Assembly (NCBI GenBank): GCA_947396885.1
Contig: OX377201.1
Span: forward strand, 61,220,623-61,284,622
Source: Heligmosomoides polygyrus polygyrus
Taxonomy: Eukaryota; Nematoda; Chromadorea; Rhabditida; Heligmosomidae
Direction of reading: 5' to 3'
DNA length: 64,000 nucleotides
The notes beneath the pieces were generated by a model that was not told where the DNA came from, ran no database searches, and worked only from the letters and a program-made list of their open reading frames with translations. Shown piece after piece: positions 55,761 to 64,000 of this stretch (position 1 is the first letter of the stretch; every line of letters starts with the position of its first letter). Position numbers and translations under genes: made by a program.

Positions 55761-55891
55761 TTTCAAAATTTTCTGTTTTCTGGCGTTTTTGGCTTTTCTG
55801 TTTTCTGATTTCTGTTTTCTGACAAAAGCGATTTTCTGTTTTCTGTTTTCTGGGAAAATTTTCAAAAATTCCGCCCATCCCAGGTCCCAAT

Positions 55892-56246
55892 CCGGTGCTT
55901 AATTAGCAAAATCGTAATTAAAATTAATCGGTATTGGTCGACACCGCTTATTGTCCGACGGCAATAATACTCCTCCAAATCCTATGGTCACTCTCTCTAC
56001 CACTCTCCACGGAGTGAGAGTCAAGCACGCACACGTGACACTGTGTCCCGCTTCACGTCGCCACGACGTGAAGCACTCCTGCACCCCGACACGCGTGCCA
56101 CGACATCTTCAGAAATCGGACGCACATTGAGCTATATTGAGGGAAAACACTGGTCCTCCTTGTTTTCTCCCCCCCCCCTAGTAGTCCCCTTTGTTGATCC
56201 CCTGTCCACTGGTCCCTTCTAGTGCTCCCTACTTGAATTTCTTACG
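55892..56246. other. Intergenic, nothing assigned
   Basis: No gene is supported. Contains a C-run near 56170. Confidence 0.4.
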
Positions 56247-56414
56247 CACGTTGAACGACTTGCCCGGCACGTCTTCTGAATCCCAGCACACGTTGGATAA
56301 CGTCTGCCGCACGCCTTCTGAGTTCCAACGCATATTAGACGACGTCTTCAGCACGTCTACTGAATCCTGACATACGTTTGACGACGTCTGCGGCAGGTCT
56401 TCTGAATTCCCACG
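56247..56414 (+). repeat. 42-bp tandem repeat, four units (left arm)
   Basis: Units share ACGACGTCTGC..GCACGTCTTCTGAATCC with 42-bp spacing at 56247, 56289, 56331 and 56373. Inverted copies occur at 56757-56860. Confidence 0.85.
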
Positions 56415-56756
56415 CTCCGCACTTGATCCCTATTCATATCGTGAAGCGTTACCGGCTGAATATATCGTAAACCTGGACGATCCGCCGCCTAGGTTGTCAG
56501 TTCGCCAGCAATCGCCCATGGTTAAGCTGAAAACAAAACCGGCTGACATACGACGCACTCTCGCAGGCATCTCTTGGTTTCAGTCCCATCCCCGTGACGG
56601 AGGACAAGTGGCGTCAGCCGATTATATATAGTAAGATGTTAATATGTAGGCCAAATACGCAATCAAATTGAATGAGAAGGTAGTGAAACAGTTGAAAATA
56701 GCTCCTAAAACTGAAAGCATCTAGAAGGCAAGCACGTAAGAGTGTTACAAAACCAA

Positions 56757-56860
56757 CTAGACGTGCTGAAGGCGTCGTCTAATATGCGTTGGGACTCAAA
56801 AGGTGTGCAGTTAACGTCGTCCAACTTGCGTCAGGATTCAGAAGACGTGCTGAAGACTGT
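56757..56860 (-). repeat. 42-bp repeat units, inverted (right arm)
   Basis: About two and a half units of the same 42-bp repeat in reverse orientation (GACGTGCTGAAGGCGTCG; GATTCAGAAGACGTGCTG). With the left array they form inverted subterminal repeats of an element of roughly 0.6 kb. Confidence 0.8.
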
Positions 56861-57118
56861 ATGAAAGTATATAGTGGCAGTAAACCATAACTAATTCAGT
56901 AGAAATGAATAGACGAAATACGCAGAAAGAGTTAGCGCTGCTACTGTGCTCAATCTGGCATTCCCACGTTGAGTTTTGCGGAAATACATACCGCCGTTTG
57001 AGTATTCATTTTTCAATTTTACAGCTCTTTTGTGCAAAAACCGGCAGTGCTCGCAGCCTCCTGACTGAACCGTATGATACCAGTGTACCAGTCCGTGTGC
57101 GACACACCTGGCGCGATA

Positions 57119-57295
57119 GTGGTGTCATCGGGTCTCCGTAAGAATGGCCCGCCAACAGCGCGGCGATGGGGGGGGGGGGGGGTAGTGCTCCCGCTCGTCA
57201 GGTGCGAGGTTGTATGTTCGGTTCCCCGTTGCTGTCGGCTTTTTTGCAAATCATTCGAAATGACCTTTTGTTCTGGATTATGATATGTGTTCGAC
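57119..57295 (+). repeat. tRNA-like dispersed repeat (family S3)
   Basis: Contains TCCGTAAGAATGGCCCGCC, a G-run of about 13, then GGTAGTGCTCCCGCTCGTCAGG and GTATGTTCGGTTCCCCG (B-box-like), then AAATGACCTTTTGTTCTGGATT. Inverted relative at 59270-59430. The GGAGCCCCGATGATTGG block at about 63090 is related to its start. Confidence 0.6.
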
Positions 57296-57489
57296 TAAAT
57301 AGCCGGGAAAATTAGCATACGCATTTGTAGAAATACTTGAAGGCAAAAACTGCTATGGTTATTACATTTCCACCTTCACTAGGTTGTCTCTCTGGGTCAT
57401 GTTGAACTACACGCTATTTGCCATGGCAAACAACCTGACCCTTTTCATAGCGTTTTTCCTCGTGCCGAAGAAAAAACGTTGAGGTTGAA

Positions 57490-57783
57490 TCAGCGACGTA
57501 GCTCTGGAATATTGGTGTCAATATGAATAACATTCCCATGGGTGGTGCTCGAGTTTTCTTTGCCCTCGTCATCGCACTGGTCCCAATCGGACTCGTCATC
57601 AGTAGATACATCCGACCCCAAATTTTCATCCGCTTCCACATCAACTGAAGCTGCGGCACCGTCACGTAGAACAGCTGCGAACCTTCTAGCGATCTTCGCC
57701 TCACGAGCTGGTGCATCGTTGCCGTCTGGCACCCCAAATTCAGTGTGAAGAATAGACACCACCTTTGCTGGTGAAAAAGACAT
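57490..57783 (-). CDS. Acidic 97-aa ORF, possible Tc5/pogo-type transposase N-terminus
   Basis: Starts MSFSPAKVVSILHTEFG, has a basic amphipathic middle (AREAKIARRFAAVLRDG) and a strongly acidic segment (DENLGSDVSTDDESDWDQCD). From memory, hookworm proteins with a Tc5/CENP-B DNA-binding domain start in a similar way; that is the only basis for the suggestion. No downstream transposase was found. It may be a host gene's first exon or a remnant. Confidence 0.3.
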   Translation of the reverse strand: MSFSPAKVVSILHTEFGVPDGNDAPAREAKIARRFAAVLRDGAAASVDVEADENLGSDVSTDDESDWDQCDDEGKENSSTTHGNVIHIDTNIPELRR

Positions 57784-57959
57784 AGTGAGTGGATAAAAGG
57801 CAGTAGATCAACGACATTTCGGGCTTCCACATCAATCAAAAGTGAAGTAGATCAACGTCCTTCCTCATCACGCATTCCACATATCTTTTTGCTTCACACT
57901 TTTTTTGCTTTGTGTCCATGAACGCTAAGATTGTTCGATACGCCTCTAGTTATTCAATA

Positions 57960-58460
57960 CCAGCGTCCGTCGCCGGCTTCGCCGGCGCCGTACGCTGAAC
58001 ATGCGGGCCACGCCAGGCTTGCCGGCTTCGCCGGCTTCGGGTGTGGCGGGCCACGCTAGGAACGTAGCCCTAACAAAGTATGGGATGCTTGTTCAGCCAG
58101 GGTCTCTCGCCGGCTTCGCCGGCGCCGTACGCTGGACGTGCTGCCCACGACAGGCTTGCCGGCTTCGGTATGGCGGGCCACGCTAGGAACGTAGCCCAAA
58201 CATAGTTTGGGATGCTTCCTCAGCCAGCGTCCGTCGCCGGCTTCGCCGGCGCCGTACGCTGGACATGCGGGCCACGCCAGGCTTGCCGGCTTCGCCGGCT
58301 TCGGGTGTGGCGGGCCACGATATAACGCAGCCCAAACATAGTTTGGGATGCTTCCTCAGCCAGCGTCCGTCGCCGGCTTCGCCGGCGCCGTACGCTAGAC
58401 GTGCGCCTCGCCAGGTTCGCCGGCTTCGGGTGTGGCGGGTCACGCTAGGAACGTAGTCCA
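57960..58460. repeat. GC-rich tandem repeat, 127-137 bp unit, 3.7 copies
   Basis: Units start at 57960, 58097, 58224 and 58360. Each has CGCCGGCTTCGCCGGCGCCG (itself palindromic), GGCGGGCCACG, and GGAACGTAGCCC..GTTTGGGATGCTT. Unit 2 lacks about 10 bp (one GGCTTCGCC segment). ORFs here are repeat artefacts. Confidence 0.95.
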
Positions 58461-58699
58461 TAGCATGTGCATAGATTGAAACAGAAATGAAAATGGGTGA
58501 GGAAAAGGTCAGCGGCAGTGTGAAAATTCAGAAATGCACACGAAAATGGAGGGTGAAGGTCAATGAACCCGTACCGAGAGCAATCGCGCACTGTTCTCTG
58601 CTTTGCATCCCTTTGGCAGTCTGTTCATAAACACATTACATGGGATCAACATGCCACCATCGACAGTTCATGCGCCGTCAGCAGTAAACATCCTCGGAA

Positions 58700-58990
58700 G
58701 CGGTGGGCGCGGTGGGCGCAGCGGACGCGGCGGACTTAGCGCGGCGGGCGCAGCTGACGCGGCGGACTTAGCGCGGCAGACGCGGCGGGCGCAGCGGACG
58801 CGGCGGACTTATCGCGGCGGACGCGGCGAGCGCGGCTGGCTTGAGCGCGGCGGACGTGGCAAGCTTCAACGCAGCCGACGCAGCGGACGCAGTGGATGCG
58901 GCAGACGCAGCGGACGTAGCGGACGTAGCGGACGCAGCGTACGCAGTCGACGCAGCGGACGTAGCGAACGCAGCGCACGCGGCGGGCTTC
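58700..58990. repeat. 9-bp-based minisatellite (GCGGACGCA variants)
   Basis: About 30 imperfect 9-mers such as GCGGACGCG, GCGGACTTA and GCGGACGTA. Because the unit is a multiple of three, several frames stay open on both strands, giving Gly/Arg/Ser-rich or Ala/Ser-rich ORFs of up to 146 codons (58603-59043). These are not convincing genes. Confidence 0.9.
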
Positions 58991-59095
58991 ATAGCAGCGT
59001 GCGCGGCCGGCTTCACATAAGAGTGCATGTTGGCTTCACTTAAGAGTGCATGCTGGCTTCACGTAAGAGTGCACATTGGCTTCACATAAGAGTGC
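58991..59095. repeat. 23-bp tandem repeat, four units
   Basis: GGCTTCACATAAGAGTGCA occurs four times with single-base changes (ACATAAG, ACTTAAG, ACGTAAG, ACATAAG), directly following the 9-bp array. Confidence 0.9.
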
Positions 59096-59269
59096 AAACA
59101 TGTCGTCGGACAGTGACTCATGTCTCTCTCGATTATATATGGTAATGATGATATGACTTGGACTTTATTTGTGCAAAATAGTAAATGAAAATGTCACCAT
59201 AGCAGTTTTTCGCCATCAAGCATTTCTACAAACGTCTATAGTAGTTTTTAGGCTATTTAATCAAACACG

Positions 59270-59430
59270 TGTCATAATTCAGAACAACAGGTCATTTTGA
59301 AGATAAACTATAATATGCCGCCAGCAACCGGAACCAAACCTACGACCTCGTAGCTGACGAGCGAAAACACTACCCACGCACCACCGCCGTAACCGGCGTG
59401 CACCCCTTACGGAGCCCTGATGACTCACCA
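59270..59430 (-). repeat. tRNA-like dispersed repeat (family S3), inverted copy
   Basis: Reverse complement of the repeat at 57119-57295 with moderate divergence, sharing CGCTCGTCAG, the GGTTCCGG B-box-like block and AAAATGACCTGTTGTTCTG. It bounds the tandem-repeat zone on the right as the other copy does on the left. Confidence 0.6.
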
Positions 59431-59534
59431 CTTTCGCGCCAAATGTGTCGCACAGCAGCCTGTGGTGAGGCCCCCGATTTCGGCAGGCCATAACTCGCTC
59501 AGGTGTTTCATTTTACAATTTTGACATTATATTC

Positions 59535-60180
59535 TTAACCCATTGACGACCGCGCGGCCCAATTTCGGCCCGCAGTTTTTCTGTCGCGTGGGACCGCGCG
59601 GCCCAATTTTAGCCCGCGGTTTAAAAAATGTTCGCTGCGGCGCACTTCCTCGATTTTTCATAGTTTACTAGTATTCATTAGATTCGTTGGATCCTACCAA
59701 TGCTACCTGCACAGTGGTCCGAGAATCGTTTACTTCTATCGAAAGCTTTGATTAAAAAAATCAGCACTACACACTATTCAAACTTCAAATAAATAGATAC
59801 TACTCACGAACAGCTACGTATATCTTACAAAAATGGTCATGGTTAAGACATCTAGTCAAACTTCTTGCGAAAAACTTAAACCCAATTTAGAAAAAATATT
59901 TCAAACACTTGCTACATCGTGTGGTCAATTTATTTGCACGATTCGTGACGAACGTGCGCCCTTTTCTGCGCTGACCTTTTTGTAGCAGCAAATACATCTT
60001 CTACGTTTTGCTTCGAACCTGTTCCGGCCTTTTCCAATATGTGGCTCACCCACTGGAGAGGGAGTTTCATTTGGAATACCGTGAAGTAGTGAGTGCACGA
60101 GATTCGAGCCTCAAGGCGGTCCCAGCGCGCGGTCCCACGCGCCAGACACGCGATTTGCCGCGCGGTCGTCAATGGGTTAA
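59535..60180. mobile_element. piggyBac-like non-autonomous transposon with TTAA duplications
   Basis: TTAA at 59535-59538 is followed by CCCATTGACGACCGCGCGGC. The right end is the exact complement of that terminus followed by TTAA at 60177-60180. TTAA target and CCC-type ends are piggyBac features. A subterminal motif GACCGCGCGGCCCAATTT occurs twice at the left. A minus-strand ORF of 85 codons (59930-60187) runs out of the right end, but no transposase domain is recognisable. Confidence 0.82.
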
Positions 60181-60189
60181 TCAGCATTC

Positions 60190-60699
60190 CGAGCTCTTTC
60201 TAATGATCCTGATCTCAGCTTAAAGTTCCATCGAAACCCTTCCCTAGTGAGGTTCAGAAACTTGTTACGAATTCTAGGGTTGGGAAGGCGTGAATAAAAA
60301 AAGCTTTGTACTGAATAATAGTCCTTGTGTAACATTACTTTACACTTTTTCAAACAGCTGGTTCGACCAACGTATTTCGTGTAAGCTCTGCGTAAAACAA
60401 CAGTTTTTACTTAACTTATTTATTTTATTTCTCGTCACCTAAGATTGACGGTGAACATGTCCTCATTGGAATTGGAAGATTCTTATCATTGCTTTTCTGC
60501 AAACCTCTCTATAGTGTCCGAAAAATTTACCTTGTTGTTGCAGTGAAAACCTAGATTTTTGTTTTTGTTCACAATGGTCAGAGGGAGGCAGTTGATAGAA
60601 TAGCTACCAGCCGTGACTAATTCTCACGAATTTCGTCTTTTATGGCGCCACTGCTAGCAGCCAACCCTCATACCACCTGGCGTTCTTGTCAAATACATT
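60190..60699. other. Intergenic, nothing assigned
   Basis: AT-rich, no supported feature. Confidence 0.4.
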
Positions 60700-61390
60700 T
60701 TAGATATCTAGTCCCTCCTTTCTACAATCCCTTCCTTTATCTTAAGGTCATCGGAAAAGCGTATTTATCCTTCGTATTGGCCATAATTGAAAGCACTCCC
60801 TTATCTAGCTTAGTAACAGGGGATGGAATCCGACTCGACATTGCGCATTAGTTTCCTATGATTGGCGCTGTCAAACGCTTTCAAGAAATCGAAGTAGATA
60901 ACAGCATGTTTTGCTATCCAAAGTGGTTATCCAGTCATTTATACACTTTAGCATATTTGCTTCAATAGAACTGTCATTTGAGAAGCCATGTTGACTTTCT
61001 GGAATGACAGAATTTTTTTCGATTCTCTATTATGGATTTTTTAACATATTTTTCAAATATTCTTAATGTAAAGTTGTTGTGCGTTTGAGTGGGAGATAAA
61101 ATCGATGCTTGAGTTTGAGTTAAGGTCGATGTCGGCAATGTGCATAGTGTTGAGTAAGATATATCTGTCTCCCGACTCTGTTCGCAGATGGATGCAGAGT
61201 TACATGTGTCTACCGGCCTGCCTGCTTCTCCACCGGAGAACTTTGCCGGTTTTCTGCACTGCTTACAGAGGAACAGACCGAAAGGCCCTGGGAACTCACT
61301 GTATCGGGCACGTCTACCGACATGCTCACTTACTTCTTTAAGCTCTCCCTTAGCTACCGGTAACCGATTCCTACCTGACAACTCAGTATG
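60700..61390 (-). mobile_element. CR1-type LINE fragment (RT N-terminal part)
   Basis: On the minus strand: a KGELKEVSEHVGRRARY / FCHSRKSTW stretch (60974-61381), then a QHGF-like block and INDWITTLDSKTCCYL, and the LKAFDSANHRKLM catalytic-A-type block near 60870-60890, in shifting frames. Related in type to the LINE at 29600. Truncated. Confidence 0.65.
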
Positions 61391-61433
61391 GTTTATCTAA
61401 GGTCACCTTAACTTTCTTTTATCGTCCCTGCAA

Positions 61434-62885
61434 AGGGTTGACTGGACTGCGAGGTTCGACCACACCGAGTGAATCAGATAGATCACGATTTTACCGGTTT
61501 CTCTTCCAGAACAATACGCAGGCGAATAACAACCATTTATTAATGAACCCCAATAAAGAAGAAATCACAAAGAAGGTCGGGGTCGGGGTCGACGTCGGTT
61601 GGGTGCGGCAAGCAGGGGTAGTAGGCAGAGGGAAGGCGGCAATGAGGGCCAGGAGTGATCCGGACAGGTCGCCTCCAAAACACTTCACAGAGAGACGGAA
61701 CGTCTCCTAGTCCAAACCCGCAACTTACATACTCTAATTTCCGAAAAATACAAATACAAAATACAAACGATAAAAAATTCAAAACACAGAACTTCAACAC
61801 AAAGCGACGATGATTCAAAAGGATATCAAAGTAACGCCACTAAGTGTAGTGAATAGTGGTTAGTATCTGAGATGTGGCTCGGCCAATGAGGGAAAGGAAC
61901 CCGCCGGCTGTCTACCCTCTCGACTCCCTCCGTGTTTCAGACGCACTACCAGGGACGAAGGAGACGAAGGAGGAGAAGGGTCAGCCGCTAGGGAGCTGCC
62001 GGTCTACTGCCAGCAATGTAGGTTCTCATCTAGGACGGCAGGGCCCAGTAATGCACCCGTGAGAATCTCACCAGCATTTAAGCTACAAGTGATTTCTCGC
62101 CGACTAGTCAAGTGTGGGTCAGGAGGCAAGTAGGCATCTCCTGACAAGAGCTAGTGGGGAGTCGAACACCGATATGGAGTGAGACGAGTGCATAGAACCC
62201 TTTTTGAGGACTTCCCCGTACTCACTCTGGAAGAGTCGATCTCCTTCCCGCAGCTAGCCTTGAAACAGGGACCGGACTACGTTTAGCCTACAATAAGAAA
62301 AGAACTTCGGCTAGAACGAGATAGCCAGCTGAACCTGCCACCGAATGTACCGAAGGTAGACGGTGATGAAGTGACTCGACAATTTGAGAATCAAATTAAG
62401 TCTGGCGAAAGAGGGGAAATGGGGGAGAAGGAATAGTGAGCAGGTTACACGGAGAGGGTCAAGAGTCGTAGACCGACTCCTGGACACTAATAGTAGCGTT
62501 TATTCCAATCTTCGGGAAGCTAGGTCGACCCCGACTAAATACGTGTAAAGCCCGTGAGATTTCAACGACTGCTTAACTGGAGCACAAGGTAGGACAGCTA
62601 ACAGTTAATCCTCCTTAATTAGTATCCAAAAGATTAAAAAGGAAAACGAAACGACCGTACGGCCTCGCTCTGGTGATCCACTGTAGAGAAGGAGGGGTCC
62701 GGACGAGAGAACACAGAAATACAAGAGAGAACTGAGAGACAAAATATAGTCAATATCGTGCAATTACGGGCATGGCACCCCAACGGACGATCAGGCTCTA
62801 GATTTGAGATTGAAAATAAAGACGTGATGAGGACTGGTCTTTAATCTGATGGGACCGTAGAAGGATCATTGTCCAGCAGAGGAGT
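61434..62885. other. Unassigned 1.4 kb block of distinct composition
   Basis: Purine-rich, with few ORFs and no recognised domain. On the minus strand AATAAA lies near 61538-61543. The ends look like TGGACTGCG..GTCCA but no clear target duplication is seen. A long LTR or untranslated part of a retroelement is possible. Confidence 0.3.
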
Positions 62886-62929
62886 GACAAAATAGTACTT
62901 CCATCTAATTCGTATTTCTGACGTCAATG

Positions 62930-63120
62930 ATTGATTGGGGGGACGAGCGTTCTACCCCCTCGTCCCCTGGCCCGCCACCCCCAACCCCCTGGGCTTGCTC
63001 GAAAGTCCAGTGGATGCCTTACGAGATAGTGGAGACGCAGGTATTTGCCACGCCTCTGTTTAAAAGGCGGGGTAGAACGCCATTCTTACGGAGCCCCGAT
63101 GATTGGAGACGTAAGCCAAT
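62930..63120 (-). repeat. Partial copy of the S2/S3 dispersed repeats
   Basis: CTGGGCTTGCTCGAAAGTCCAGTGG matches (inverted) the right part of the S2 repeat near 12130. TTTGCCACGCCTC..AAAGGCGGGGTAGAACGCCA matches (inverted) about 9265-9320. CATTCTTACGGAGCCCCGATGA matches (inverted) the start of S3. It links the two repeat families. Confidence 0.6.
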
Positions 63121-64000
63121 GGTTCTGCAATGACATGATCGACTTTTTTTAACGAACACCAATGGAACAAAGTTTGGTGACAGGCGGCATACTTCGACCA
63201 TTACTGGATAATCTCAAACACATCCTCCATAATAGTTTGCCTATGGTTGTTTTGATATTAGCCAGTTTCAGAGACGCTGATGCTGGCGAACTTCTTGACT
63301 AGCCCATGGATCTATTCATAAACGGATTAGGAGACGACCTGGAAACAATCCACCTATTTCCGAGAAGCGATAGTACCGTAACCTAATTAGTTTTTGGAAT
63401 GATACTACAGTGAGAGTAAAAAGGATAGCACTAATCTAGATTGTAATTGTTCACATTGGATGATTACCATCTACCACAAAGTGACATGTACTCGATTCAG
63501 AATTAACATCACAGACAACCACAGCACACACACACTTGGACCAGCATACGGTCCACCGTATTTTTAATAAAAGTGTACAATTTTCTATGTATAGGTTGTT
63601 ATGCTTTGAAGTAGAATGTCGTCACCCGATCGAACCTGTCTTACAACCTTGACGAGAGATTTCCGAACAATACACACTGTACGGGACGAAGCAGCTTAAT
63701 AAACGGGCGGCTGTTCGAGGTAAGAGGGGAAGGAAAATCAACGCGATTCTGCATTGGGGAAGAAACAATAGATCTGGATTCTGTTTTCTCCTCCTTCCAT
63801 CATCCTTTTGCACCGATCGCCTTTCAAAGATCTCTCCCACCTGCTACCTGTTCCAGTAGGAGAACTACTGTCTGTGAAGCTATGAAGGCGCGTAGATAGC
63901 GCTTCTGCTCCAACAAATACTCCAGACTCGCCACAGACAATTTGCATCGCAGCAAATTCAGAGCGCTCCCTATCAATTTTTATTCCTAGAAACCATGACT
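63121..64000. other. Intergenic to window edge, nothing assigned
   Basis: Short ORFs only. A minus-strand 69-codon ORF at 63738-63947 starts MQIVCGESGVFVG and could be an exon, but no motif or convincing splice frame supports it. Confidence 0.35.

Larger units (their letters stand above)
51622..55883. mobile_element. hAT-like non-autonomous transposon, 4.26 kb, TTTTCTG subterminal repeats, carrying nested insertions
   Basis: Starts CAGGGATGGGCGGAATTT and ends AAATTCCGCCCATCCCAG, flanked by an exact 8-bp duplication GTCCCAAT (51614-51621, 55884-55891). Arrays of TTTTCTG fill about 100 bp inside each end. The interior holds a GC-rich inverted-repeat element, two RTE fragments and a Penelope-like fragment; stripped of these it would be about 1.5 kb, similar to the other hAT-like elements here. 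No transposase was found. Confidence 0.82.

Noticed and set aside
57165..57240. Possible functional tRNA gene
   Set aside because: Only a B-box-like block and part of a D-arm; the acceptor stem does not pair, so it is treated as a repeat.
58603..59043. 146-codon Gly/Arg/Ser-rich ORF
   Set aside because: It follows from the 9-bp repeat unit; several frames on both strands are open in the same place.
1..64000. CRISPR array, operons or bacterial genes
   Set aside because: Introns, nematode-type transposons and absence of dense ORFs rule out a prokaryotic origin; no direct-repeat and spacer pattern is present.

Overview
The window looks like repeat-rich nuclear DNA from a parasitic clade V (strongylid, hookworm-like) nematode. 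The reasons are a split protein gene of the DUF1647/LD39211P type with short nematode-style introns, a probable spliced-leader acceptor just before its ATG, and many decayed transposon families of the kinds common in strongylids: RTE-type LINEs, CR1-like LINEs, mariner, Tc1, hAT and piggyBac-like non-autonomous elements, tRNA-derived SINEs, a Gypsy-like LTR element and a Penelope-like GIY-YIG fragment. There is no bacterial-style gene organisation, rRNA gene or CRISPR array. Assignments are from reading the sequence and from family knowledge; no database search was possible.

One host gene dominates. Eleven exons on the + strand from 18780 to 50642 join in frame, with canonical GT..AG junctions at every intron, into a predicted type II membrane protein of about 365 residues (short cytosolic tail, one membrane anchor, Cys-rich lumenal domain). 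Its small introns are 53-76 bp. Its large introns (2.4, 6.7, 3.8, 10.7, 4.3 and 2.0 kb) are filled with transposons in both orientations, so the gene covers about 32 kb for about 1.1 kb of coding sequence.

Upstream (1-18.7 kb) lies a mobile-element field: an RTE LINE running off the left edge, a 1.5 kb hAT-like element, a 3.26 kb foldback element with about 1.1 kb near-identical arms, two 1.4 kb hAT-like elements that share an internal SINE, an inverted pair of tRNA-like repeats around one of them, and a mariner split by an 1.85 kb insertion. Four hAT-like elements can be delimited by CAGGG-type ends and 8-bp duplications that fit nTnnnnAn.

Inside the gene are RTE (intron 1), a Gypsy-like gag-protease region and candidate LTR (intron 2), a CR1-like LINE and an exon-like ORF on the opposite strand (intron 5), two mariners plus RTE copies (intron 7), an RTE fragment and a Tc1 (intron 8), and SINEs (introns 9 and 10).

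Downstream (51-64 kb) lies a 4.26 kb hAT-like element that has swallowed two RTE fragments and a Penelope-like GIY-YIG fragment, 42-bp repeats in inverted arms, GC-rich tandem arrays (about 137, 9 and 23 bp units), a piggyBac-like element with TTAA duplications, a CR1-like fragment and an unassigned 1.4 kb block. Nothing here proves a new enzymatic system. The most informative items are the reconstructed gene, the hAT-like families with family-specific subterminal repeats, and the foldback carrying a duplicated unknown ORF.
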